From Symbiopectobacterium purcellii_A (GTDB lineage Bacteria; Pseudomonadota; Gammaproteobacteria; Enterobacterales; Enterobacteriaceae): a DNA stretch of 64,000 nucleotides. The notes beneath the pieces were generated by a model. It was given only the letters and a program-made list of their open reading frames with translations, searched no databases and had not been told where the DNA came from. Location of the stretch: positions 39,856 to 103,855 of the forward strand of contig NZ_CP189884.1 of the NCBI RefSeq assembly GCF_052050035.1, written 5' to 3'. The stretch's first letter is position 1, and every line of letters begins with the position of its first letter. Below are positions 17,005 through 25,221 of the stretch, in pieces. A program made the translations under genes and the position numbers.

Positions 17005-17168
17005 GGGTAGTTGTCGCCTCTGAGTGAAAAAAATCTGAGGGGCTGGAGACGACAATGAAAATCTATTCACCTGAGCGTAAAGCTGCTGTGATCGCCAGAA
17101 TGCTTCCTCCGCATAATCAACCCGTCAGCCAGTTATCACGCCAGGAGGCGAGCCCGATAAAAACGCTT
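17005..17168 (+). mobile_element. IS3-C left-end fragment (diverged)
   Basis: Starts with the IS3-C end (CCCATGTCAGGGTAGTTGTC) and orfA from ATG 17055 (MKIYSPERKAAVIARMLPPH). It is cut after about 40 codons by the IS630 at 17171. It differs from the copy at 63178 at several residues, so it is a separate lineage of the same element. Confidence 0.75.
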
Positions 17169-17170
17169 TA

Positions 17171-18050
17171 TAGCCAAGCGACTTAATTTTGATTACACCA
17201 TATGGACTGAGAACAAACTCTCTGTATCGCAACCCATCTCTCTTTTTTTGCTTTTTGCTTGTGCCCATTTATGCTCAATTGGGTTAAGATCTGGCGAATA
17301 TGTAGGCAAATACTCCACCATATACCCTGCATCGATGATGACTTGTTGAATATTATGTTTTTTGTGAAAAGTGGCATTGTCCATCATGATTACACTGTTT
17401 TTAGGGAGTACTGGGATAAGGACTTGTGTGACCCAGGCATAGAAAACATCGCTGTTAATATTGATATCAAATAATCCGATAGCAAACAGCGTTGTGCCTA
17501 ATAAAGCGCCGATAACATTTGTTCTTCCCCTAGCTCCCCAGTTCTTCAGGCCAAAACACCGTTGACCTTTTGGGGAATAGCCGTGAGTCCGTGGGGCATC
17601 GTGTGAAAAACCACTTTCATCAATAAAAACAATAGGTTTACCTTCTTTTTCATACTGTTGTTTTTTTTGTTGAAATCCCTGCCGGGCGTTTTCGTCGGCT
17701 TTCGGATGACGTAGAGTTTTTTTTATAGGTCAATCCCAGCTTTTTAAGCGCTTGCCAAATGGCCTTCTGACAAACACCAAAACGCTCTGCACGTTCTTTT
17801 TGGTAAGCATCTGGATATTGTTCAACATCTTTTATCAACTCGGATTTATCGATCTTTCGCTGACGCGTGGTCGATGCTTTTGACTCTATTTGATTAATCC
17901 AACGCGATACAGAGGCAGGGCCAATCCGAAATTGCTTCGCTGTTTCTCGGATACTCAACCCTTCGTTTTTCCGTGTAGATATCACTTTACGTCTAAAATC
18001 AATTGAATAGCTCATTTAAATAATGTAATCAAAATTAAGTCGTTTAGCTA
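17171..18050 (-). mobile_element. IS630-family element copy A (880 bp)
   Basis: The ends TAGCCAAGCGACTTAATT and AATTAAGTCGTTTAGCTA are flanked by TA. The left flank is IS3-C and the right flank is an IS30-A piece, so at least one side has been replaced by rearrangement. Confidence 0.92.
17193..18015 (-). CDS. IS630-family transposase with programmed frameshift (copy A)
   Basis: Two overlapping frames make one DDE transposase. The first (18015-17650) starts MSYSIDFRRKVISTRKNEGL and has two helix-turn-helix parts (SIRETAKQFRIGPASVSRWI). At an A8 run (17717-17724) the -1 frame continues with the catalytic domain: D in IVFIDESGF, D in IMMDNATFH, E in PDLNPIEHKW. The same A8 site and both frames are kept in all four IS630 copies, so the shift is likely programmed and not damage. 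Without slippage a 121-residue DNA-binding protein would be made. The element uses TA targets. Confidence 0.88.
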
Positions 18051-18052
18051 TA

Positions 18053-18534
18053 CAGCTCACCGCCGGCCCGGCGCTCCTGCTGGATATAGCGATAGAGCGA
18101 GTTCTTGCTGACGGACAGGCCAAATTCCAGGACCAGGCGCCCACTGATGACCTCAGGTGAGGTGTGGGTAGACAGCGCCGTTCTGATAAAGTCCTGAATG
18201 TGCGGTTCAAGCTGGTTAATCACGCTGTCCGGCCGAGTTTTCTGCCGCCGCCCTCTGGCCAACGTTTCGGCCCTTCTGCAGGAATAGACCCCGTTGAAAG
18301 CGGCGTCGGTATTGCGTCTGAGCTCCCTGCTGATGGTAGAACGAGGAAGCTCCAGTTCCCGGGCGATGGTGGCCTGGTTAACCCCATCACCACGCCGTTT
18401 TTCGATGTAGAACCGCTCTTTGTGAGTCAGATGTTTTCCCTGCATGCAACGGGATCTCCAGTAGGGCCAGAACGGTGATTTTATCCGGGTCTGGCCAGTG
18501 GGTCACTTTGTTGCATTTCGACTGGGAATGGGGC
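18053..18534 (-). mobile_element. IS30-A copy 5, left part only
   Basis: Left end at 18534 and the first ~130 codons of the transposase (minus strand from 18445); the remainder is replaced by IS630 at 18050. Shares with copy 6 the variant left end containing GTTGCATTTCGACTGG. Confidence 0.9.
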
Positions 18535-18700
18535 CTTTGTTGCGTTTCGAGTGGGAATGGGGGAACAGACTGACTATGCGGCGGCAACATTCTGGCGATC
18601 ACGGTCGCTTTACGTTCTGGCGAATAGCTTCTCATGAACAGCTTCTCGAACCCCCTGGATTTTTTTCAGTCAGAGGCGACAACATACCCTGACATGGGGG
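18535..18700 (-). mobile_element. IS30 end scrap followed by IS3-C left end
   Basis: 18535-18563 is a second IS30 terminal repeat directly after the one ending at 18534. 18564-18700 is the IS3-C left end with the first codons of orfA in reverse. Compare 63178-63320. Neither can encode a product. Confidence 0.8.
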
Positions 18701-18945
18701 TATGTATAGTGCTGAATCACCTACATAATAGCTATTATAAACAAAGACTTAAGTATTTATTTATCTTGTTGAGGCCCCCGATTGCGGTTCAGGATTTTTA
18801 TTGCAGCAGTGTTGTAATTCTCCCTATTTTACACCGTTATATGGTAATTTAAATCATTATAATTACTATTCTCCGTATCGATGTGCTTTAATCCATTCGC
18901 TGTGCATTCAGGTATTATGTACTCATTTCGATAAAGGATTAACTT
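18701..18945. other. Intergenic upstream of sfuA
   Basis: AT-rich region with no ORF. It contains the Fur box at 18843 and should contain the sfuA promoter. The ribosome site AAAGGATT lies before ATG 18946. Confidence 0.5.
18843..18861 (-). promoter_or_regulatory. Predicted Fur box for sfuABC
   Basis: The minus strand reads TATAATGATTTAAATTACC, matching the 19-bp Fur consensus at 13 positions by eye. It lies 85-100 bp upstream of sfuA. Iron repression of sfu genes is established in Serratia marcescens; binding here is inferred. Confidence 0.6.
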
Positions 18946-19962
18946 ATGAAGTTTAGTTTATCATCCCTTTTCTCTATTGCGGTGCTCACCTCCTCTGTTT
19001 TGTTAACACCGCTCGCCATTGCCGCAGACAACAGCGACGTGCTTGTGGTTTACAACGCCCAGCATGAAAATCTGGTGAAGTCATGGGTCGACGGTTTCAC
19101 TAAAGAGACCGGGATCAAGGTTACGCTGCGTAACGGTGGAGACAGCGAACTGGGCAACGCCCTGGTTCAGGAGGGCAGCTTATCACCAGCTGATGTTTTC
19201 CTGACCGAGAACTCTCCGGCGATGGTGCTGGTCGATAACGCGAAGCTGTTTGCGCCGCTGGATAAAGCCACTCTGGACCAGGTTGCCCCAGCTTACCGCC
19301 CTGAAAACGGACGCTGGATCGGTATCGCGGCGCGTAGCACCGTGTTTGTCTACAACCCGGCTAAACTGAAAGAATCTCAGCTGCCAAAATCGTTAATGGA
19401 TCTGGCAAAACCCGAGTGGAAAGGGCGCTGGGCAGCTTCTCCATCCGGTGCGGACTTCCAGGCTATCGTCAGTGCAGTACTAGCGCTAAAAGGCGAGCAA
19501 GCGACGCTTGACTGGCTGAAAGGGATGAAAACCAACTTTGTGGCCTACAAAGGCAACAGCACGGTGCTGAAAGCCGTAAATGCCGGGCAGATTGATGGTG
19601 GGGTGATTTATCACTACTACCGTTTTGTTGATCAGGCGAAAACCGGTGAAAACAGTAAAAAAACCAAACTGCACTACTTCAAACACCAGGATCCTGGCGC
19701 TTTCGTCAGCATTTCCGGTGCGGGCGTACTGGCCTCCAGCAAGCATCAGCAGCAGGCGCAAGCCTTTGTGAAGTGGATCACCGGCAAAGCGGGTCAGGAT
19801 AGCCTGCGTACCAACGATGCGTTTGAATACGCGGTGGGTGTAAATGCCGCGTCCAATCCGAAACTGCTTCCGCTGAAGGATCTGGATGCGCCAAAAGCTG
19901 AAGCTTCCACGCTCAACAACAAAAAAGTCATTGATTTGATGACGCAAGCTGGCCTTCTTTAA
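18946..19962 (+). CDS. sfuA: Ferric-iron ABC transporter periplasmic binding protein SfuA
   Basis: 338-residue periplasmic Fe3+-binding protein that delivers iron to SfuBC. Signal peptide about residues 1-26 (hydrophobic core, then PLAIAADN). The mature protein shows the FbpA-type pattern: VVYNAQHENLVKSWVDGFTK, RNGGDSELGNALVQEG, ADVFLTENSPAM, the AARSTVFVYNP segment, and the tandem iron-ligand tyrosines in GGVIYHYYRF. Length equals that of S. marcescens SfuA. The start is ATG 18946 with a good ribosome site. First gene of a three-gene operon (28 bp to sfuB) with a Fur box upstream. No frame damage. As inferred from the family, it allows uptake of unchelated ferric iron across the inner membrane. 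Confidence 0.95.
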   Translation: MKFSLSSLFSIAVLTSSVLLTPLAIAADNSDVLVVYNAQHENLVKSWVDGFTKETGIKVTLRNGGDSELGNALVQEGSLSPADVFLTENSPAMVLVDNAKLFAPLDKATLDQVAPAYRPENGRWIGIAARSTVFVYNPAKLKESQLPKSLMDLAKPEWKGRWAASPSGADFQAIVSAVLALKGEQATLDWLKGMKTNFVAYKGNSTVLKAVNAGQIDGGVIYHYYRFVDQAKTGENSKKTKLHYFKHQDPGAFVSISGAGVLASSKHQQQAQAFVKWITGKAGQDSLRTNDAFEYAVGVNAASNPKLLPLKDLDAPKAEASTLNNKKVIDLMTQAGLL

Positions 19963-19990
19963 TTGATGTAGTGGTGAGAGCCTGATTTCA

Positions 19991-21559
19991 GTGGTCAATA
20001 TCACCCGCACGCCGGATGTCCGGTGGCGTAGGGTACAACGACGTCCGGCGTTGACGATGATTTTGCTCGCGATACTTTTTGCGCTGCTATCGCTTACCCC
20101 CCCGGCCTTTGTGGTTGTGATTGGTTTTGACACCGGGTGGGAAACTGTCAAGGCACTCATTTTCCGCCCGCGTGTTGCTGAACTGCTCTGCAACACGCTG
20201 CTGTTGGTCATTATTTCGGTTCCTCTCTGTGTGCTGGTAGGTGTGATGCTCGCCTGGCTCACCGAACGAACCACCTTGGCAGGGCGCCGCATCTGGGCGA
20301 TCCTGGCCGTCTCGCCGCTGGCAATACCAGCCTTTGTGCAGAGCTATGCCTGGGTCAGTGCGGTACCGTCCATTCACGGTCTGGCAGCCGGGGTCTTTCT
20401 CTCGGTGCTTGCATACTACCCGTTTATTTATCTCCCTGTTTCTGCGGTGCTGCGTCGCCTCGATCCGACGCTGGAAGATGTTGCCGCATCGTTAGGCACA
20501 TCGCCCCGGTCGGCCTTTTTCCGAATTGTTCTGCCCCAGCTGAAACTGGCTATCTGGGGCGGGGCCTTACTGGTCACCCTGCATCTGCTGGCGGAGTATG
20601 GCCTGTATGCTATGATCCGCTTTGATACCTTTACCACCGCCATTTACGATCAGTTCCAGTCGACGTTCAGCGGCCCGGCGGCGAATATGTTGGCGGGGGT
20701 ACTGGCCCTCTGCTGCCTGGTGTTTCTGACGCTCGAAGGGGCGACGCGCGGTAAAGTGCGCTACGCCCGTGTGGGTTCAGGTTCACCGCGCCAACAGCAT
20801 CGCCTGCAATTGAATTTACCGCTGAGTGTAGTGGGGCAGTTTTTCTCGCTGGCGGTGTTGATGCTGGCACTGGTGGTGCCGCTGGCGGTGCTTGGTCGCT
20901 GGCTGTGGCTGGGTGGCATCGAAAACTGGACTCAGGCAGATATCTGGTTGTCGTTGCGCCAGACAATCGTGCTGGCCTCCGGCGGTGCGTTACTGATCAT
21001 GCTGGCGGGGATCCCGGTCACCTGGCTGACAGTGCGTCATCCGCGTCCGTTGTTCCGTGCGCTGGAGGCGTGCAATTACTTTACCAGTTCGCTGCCGGGG
21101 ATTGTGGTTGCACTGTCATTGGTCACAGTGACGATCCATTATTTGCACCCTCTCTATCAAACCGAGTTCACCCTCTTTCTGGCCTATCTGCTCATGTTTA
21201 TGCCGCGTGGGCTGGTGAATCTGCGCGCCGGTATTGCGCAGGCACCGCTGGAGCTGGAAAACGTTGCCCGCAGTTTAGGTAAAACTCAGGCTAGCGCCAT
21301 CTGGGTGATCACCATGCGTCTGGCCGCGCCGGGCGCCGCCGCCGGTGGCGCGTTGGTGTTCCTTGGCATCACCAACGAACTCACGGCGACGCTGCTGCTT
21401 TCACCGTCGGGGACGAGAACGCTCTCCACCGGATTCTGGGCGCTGACCAGTGAAATTGATTATGTTGCCGCAGCGCCTTACGCACTGTTGATGGTGCTGA
21501 TCTCGCTGCCGCTGACCGAACTCCTTTACGCGCAGTCGAAAAAATTAGCGGGCCTGTAA
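19991..21559 (+). CDS. sfuB: Ferric-iron ABC transporter permease SfuB
   Basis: 522-residue fused inner-membrane permease with two homologous halves of about six transmembrane helices each. Each half carries a permease EAA loop: DVAASLGTSPRSAFFRIVLP near residue 160 and NVARSLGKTQASAIWVITMR near 427, which contact the ATPase. The likely start is GTG 19991; no better ATG with a ribosome site is nearby. It ends 1 bp before sfuC, so translation is probably coupled. The length matches SfuB of S. marcescens (about 527). Intact. Confidence 0.93.
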   Translation: MVNITRTPDVRWRRVQRRPALTMILLAILFALLSLTPPAFVVVIGFDTGWETVKALIFRPRVAELLCNTLLLVIISVPLCVLVGVMLAWLTERTTLAGRRIWAILAVSPLAIPAFVQSYAWVSAVPSIHGLAAGVFLSVLAYYPFIYLPVSAVLRRLDPTLEDVAASLGTSPRSAFFRIVLPQLKLAIWGGALLVTLHLLAEYGLYAMIRFDTFTTAIYDQFQSTFSGPAANMLAGVLALCCLVFLTLEGATRGKVRYARVGSGSPRQQHRLQLNLPLSVVGQFFSLAVLMLALVVPLAVLGRWLWLGGIENWTQADIWLSLRQTIVLASGGALLIMLAGIPVTWLTVRHPRPLFRALEACNYFTSSLPGIVVALSLVTVTIHYLHPLYQTEFTLFLAYLLMFMPRGLVNLRAGIAQAPLELENVARSLGKTQASAIWVITMRLAAPGAAAGGALVFLGITNELTATLLLSPSGTRTLSTGFWALTSEIDYVAAAPYALLMVLISLPLTELLYAQSKKLAGL

Positions 21560-21560
21560 G

Positions 21561-22601
21561 ATGATTGAATTAGCAAATATTTCCAAAAAATTTGGCCAGA
21601 TGCCGGTGCTGGAAGACCTGAGTCTTACGGTGATGCCGCATTCCCGCACGGTGATCGTCGGCCCTTCCGGTTCGGGCAAAACTACCTTGCTGCGTATTTT
21701 GGCCGGTTTTGAATCGCCGGACAGCGGGCGGATTGTCCTGAATGGCAAAACGCTGTTTGATGCGGACACCTTTATTCCGGCGCATCTGCGCGGGATCGGC
21801 TTTGTACCGCAGGAAGGGGGGTTGTTCCCGCATATGAAAGTGGCCGACAACATTGCCTACGGGCTGAAGGGTTCAAAGCAGGAAAACCAACGTCGGGTGG
21901 CGGAGTTGATGGATCTGGTCTCCCTCAGCCATGCCCTTGCAGATCACTGGCCACATGAGATCTCCGGCGGACAGCAGCAACGTGTGGCGCTGGCGCGCGC
22001 ACTGGCGCAGGAGCCTGTGTTGATGTTGCTGGATGAGCCGTTCTCCGCGCTGGATACCGGGCTGCGCGCCGCAACGCGCAAAGCGACGGCGAATTTGCTG
22101 GACGAGGCCGGGGTGGCGTCGGTTCTGGTCACCCACGACCAGCAGGAGGCGCTCTCTTTTGCCAGCCAGATTGCGGTTATGCGCAAAGGGAGTTTCGCCC
22201 AGGTAGGGTCGCCGATGGAGGTTTATTATCAACCGGTGGATGAAGCCACTGCGCTGTTTCTAGGCGATGCACTGATTTTCCCGGCCCGGGTGAACGGGGA
22301 GGTGGCAACCTGTGCGCTGGGTCCTGTCCCGGTGGATAACCCACTCGCCAGCGGTGAAAAACGCATCATGCTGCGTCATGAACAGGTGGTGATAACTCCT
22401 CGAGTATCCGACTGCGATCCGGCTCAGGCAGTCACGATAACCGATGTGGATTTCACCGGGTATCTGTCAACTCTGACGCTTGCCTGCCCGGCGTGGCCAG
22501 GGGTGTTGCAGGTGAAAACGGTCAGTCAGCAAAGATGGCAGGTGAATATGGCGGTGGTGCTGAGGGTGGAGGGTTATGGTTGTGTGTTAGGGGATTATTG
22601 A
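21561..22601 (+). CDS. sfuC: Ferric-iron ABC transporter ATPase SfuC
   Basis: 346-residue ATP-binding subunit powering Fe3+ import. Walker A VGPSGSGKTTLLR (about residues 33-45), signature SGGQQQRVALARAL (about 134-147), Walker B MLLLDEPFSALD (about 154-165), H-loop VTHDQQEAL. The C-terminal ~100 residues form a regulatory domain as in the FbpC/SfuC group. Intact and last gene of the operon. Just downstream lies IS3 debris (22693), so the operon end is an insertion hot zone. Confidence 0.95.
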   Translation: MIELANISKKFGQMPVLEDLSLTVMPHSRTVIVGPSGSGKTTLLRILAGFESPDSGRIVLNGKTLFDADTFIPAHLRGIGFVPQEGGLFPHMKVADNIAYGLKGSKQENQRRVAELMDLVSLSHALADHWPHEISGGQQQRVALARALAQEPVLMLLDEPFSALDTGLRAATRKATANLLDEAGVASVLVTHDQQEALSFASQIAVMRKGSFAQVGSPMEVYYQPVDEATALFLGDALIFPARVNGEVATCALGPVPVDNPLASGEKRIMLRHEQVVITPRVSDCDPAQAVTITDVDFTGYLSTLTLACPAWPGVLQVKTVSQQRWQVNMAVVLRVEGYGCVLGDY

Positions 22602-22692
22602 CAAGCTATATCAGTTCGCTAGCTTGCCGGAGGTGCTTTTCAGTAGACCCTGTACACGATTCTGATCTGGCCCAGACTTGGTGGACACGCCC

Positions 22693-22761
22693 TTAAGAGA
22701 GGACTTGTCGTTCAAATACCATCGGGCTGACATAGCCCAGCGTGCTATGCCGCCGTTTCTG
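22693..22761 (-). pseudogene. IS3-family orfB C-terminal scrap
   Basis: The minus strand reads RRHSTLGYVSPMVFERQVLS and a stop, the typical end of an IS3 orfB integrase. It is immediately followed on the plus strand by the left end of IS3-A. Only about 22 codons remain. Confidence 0.75.
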
Positions 22762-23968
22762 TGTAGTGGTTGAATAATCAGGACACTAAACTTACATCCA
22801 AAACGGAGGTGTTTAGTGAACCATAAACGACAATTTACCCCTGAGTTTAAAAAGGAAGCCGTTGCCCTGGTAACAGAGCAGGGCTATACGATAGCCAGGG
22901 CAGCAGCATCGCTGGGCATAAGCAACAAAACCCTGCATACATGGGTCTCGCTGGCCGCGAGCAGAGCAACGGCGTACTCAGCGATGATGAACGTGCAGAG
23001 TTAAAACTGTTACAAAAGGAAAACAAAGAGTTACGTACAGAGAAGGAGATACTAAAAAAGGCGAGTGCCTTCTTCGCGAAACATATGTCGTGAGATACCG
23101 GTTCATTCTCGACAATGCCACTGACTTCAGCGTTCGACACTCTGTCGGGTCATGCGTGTGACGGCCTCTGCCTGGTATGCATGGCGAAAAAAGCCCGCCG
23201 AACCGCTGCAAAAAGACGTGGAGGTCCGGGTCAGGTTAAAGGCGCTGTTCGCCGCCAGCAGGCAGGGAGCAGGAAGCCGGACCCTGGTCAAAAGGCTTCG
23301 TGGAGAAGGCATCATAATCAGCCGCTGGCGGGTGAAGAAACTCATGCAGGAAGAGGGGCTGGTCTGCCGACAGCGCCGGACTTATAAGGTCACGACAAAA
23401 CCCCGCCCGGGTGCAGAGGTGGCCCCAAACCTGCTGAACCAGAATTTTAACCCTCCGGGGCCAAATCAGGTGTGGGCGAGTGACATCACGTATCTGAAGA
23501 CCGGTGAAGGCTGGCTGTATCTTGCGGCTATTATGGATTTGTACTCCCGGCAGATAGTGGGCTGGCAGGTGGACAGACGGATGACCTCATCGCTGGTCTG
23601 CGGGGCCCTGATGAAGGCATATAACCTGCGAACTCCCCCGCCGGGCCTGGTGGTGCATACGGACAGGGGGCGCAGTACACGGGACAACGCTTTCAGGCGC
23701 TGCTGAGCAGCTACAGGCTGAGGAGCAGTATGGGAGACGTGGGTGCCTGCTGGGATAATGCGGTGATGGAGCGCTTCTGGGGCAGTCTGAAACATGAATG
23801 GTTGCTGCTGGTACCCCAGCCAACACGGGCTTACATGGAGCAGGATGTGGCGACGTATATCCGCTACTACAACCTACACAGGCATCATGCCGCTAACGGG
23901 GATCTGTCTCCGGTGCGTTATGAACAAATGGCTGAGAAAAAAGTGTCCTGATTTACTTGACCAGTGCA
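22762..23968 (+). mobile_element. IS3-A element, complete ends, broken genes
   Basis: The ends TGTAGTGGTTGAATAATCAG and the inverted CTGATTTACTTGACCAGTGCA share the core TCAGGACACT. It sits in the 3' end of a transposase gene whose last 30 codons follow at 23969. Confidence 0.88.
22816..23949 (+). pseudogene. IS3-A transposase genes orfA/orfB with frameshifts
   Basis: orfA (from ATG 22816) starts MNHKRQFTPEFKKEAVALVT with a helix-turn-helix. It loses frame near 22950 and resumes as SNGVLSDDERAELKLLQKEN and EILKKASAFFAKHMS. orfB carries the catalytic core: D in WASDITYL, D in LVVHTDRG and E in AVMERFWGSL. A second frameshift near 23670 splits it (TDRGRS instead of the expected TDRG-Q-Y). A normal IS3 makes OrfAB by a -1 shift at A-rich motifs such as CTAAAAAAGG at about 23050. 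The two extra shifts make this copy inactive. Confidence 0.85.
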
Positions 23969-24067
23969 TTCATCGGACAGTTGCTGGATGAAACATTATC
24001 CAGAACGGTGATTATTGCGGCTATTCATGAGCGTTTCCCTGCAGGAAGAAAAGGAGGATATAACTGA
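23969..24067 (+). pseudogene. 3' end of a transposase gene upstream of the AAA ATPase
   Basis: The frame LLDETLSRTVIIAAIHERFP followed by AGRKGGYN ends with TGA (24065-24067), which overlaps the ATG of the next gene (TGATG). Such coupling is usual for the transposase/ATPase pairs of Mu- and Tn552-like elements. The rest of the gene is cut away by IS3-A at 23968, so the identity is inferred from position. Confidence 0.45.
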
Positions 24068-25060
24068 TGCTTACTGAAGTCATGCACTACTATGGGCTGC
24101 GCTGCGAGCCGGTTGATATGGGGTTCTTCGAAACAGAACACCATGAACTACTCCTGCGGGATCTCCGGGCGGCTATCCAGAATGGCAGACTGATAGCGCT
24201 TACTGCCGTCATTGGCTCAGGAAAAACGCTCTTGATGCGTCGTCTTCGGGAATCTCTGGAAAAAGAAGGCAAGGTTATCGTTGCCCGCTCCCTCAGTCTG
24301 GATAAGACAAAAATCACCGCATCATTACTGGATGCCGCCCTGTTTTACGATCTCTCGACAGAGAAAACCATCAAAATCCCCGGCGATGCAGAAAAACGGG
24401 CCCGTGAACTGCAGGCTTTATTCCGCAAGGCTAAAAAACCGGTAGCGTTGTTCATTGATGATGCCCATGACCTGCATCCGAAAACGCTGACGTCACTTAA
24501 GCGTCTGTTTGAACTGGCTACGGACGGTAAAGGTAAAATATCGGTCGTGCTTATTGGTCACCCCAAACTGAAAAATGATTTACGACGCCCCAGCATGGAA
24601 GAAGTGGGGGACCGGACCACGGTGTTTGAATTCGGGGGACTTCGTGATCGTCAGCGGGACTATATCGACTGGGTGATGCAGGGGATCCTCCCTGAGGGGG
24701 CAAAAGTAGGTGGTGTCATCACCGATGACGCCATTGCGCTGCTGGCCGCCAGGCTGAAAACGCCCTTTCAGATAGGGCGTCACCTGGTGCGTGCTTTTGA
24801 GGCCGGATTTGAAATGGGCGTCAGGCCGGTTGATGCCACGACGGTGGAAACCATTATGTCCCGGCGGATTGACGATCTTGAACCTCAGCTGACCCGCCAT
24901 GGTTATGATGTCCGCGCACTTTGCGCTCAATTTGATGCCCGGCCTCCGGAAATCAGGCAACTGATGCGGGGAACGCTGAATTCCCAGCGTACTAACGGAG
25001 CTGGTCGAAGAAATGCGTACCGCCGGATTGCCATTATAAATCCCTCGTTCAGCTTTTATA
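24067..25060 (+). pseudogene. Transposition-associated AAA+ ATPase (ExeA/TniB-like), 3' end broken by MITE-1
   Basis: AAA+ ATPase of the ExeA-like group that, in two-gene transposons, acts as target-selecting or activating partner of a DDE transposase (compare MuB, TniB). Start MLTEVMHYYGLRCEPVDMGF after AGGAGGATATAACTG, an excellent ribosome site. Walker A VIGSGKTLLMRRL (about residues 49-61), Walker B VALFIDDAHDL (about 136-146), sensor-1-like VVLIGHPKL. After about 331 residues the frame enters MITE-1 (25061-25152), which adds foreign codons before a stop at 25188. Most of the ATPase core is intact, so a product with an altered tail might still be made. Partner transposase is lost. Confidence 0.8.
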
Positions 25061-25152
25061 TAGCCAACCGACTTAAAAATGATTACATCCTATGCCCTGA
25101 TATGCGGCAAAGAAGCATAGCTGGCTGTTATCAAAATAATGTCGCTTGGCTA
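25061..25152. mobile_element. MITE-1 copy 4 in the AAA ATPase gene
   Basis: 92 bp with TA on both sides (25059-25060, 25153-25154). Removing it restores a frame reading SFSFYTAPCSPSGPN. Confidence 0.95.
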
Positions 25153-25221
25153 TACAGCCCCGTGTTCACCTTCTGGCCCAAACGCTGATTATCAGGGAAC
25201 ATCTTTTTCACAGGTAAGGAT

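Noticed and set aside
19486..20292. Long minus-strand frame opposite sfuA/sfuB
   Set aside because: It is a shadow of clearly functional genes on the other strand.
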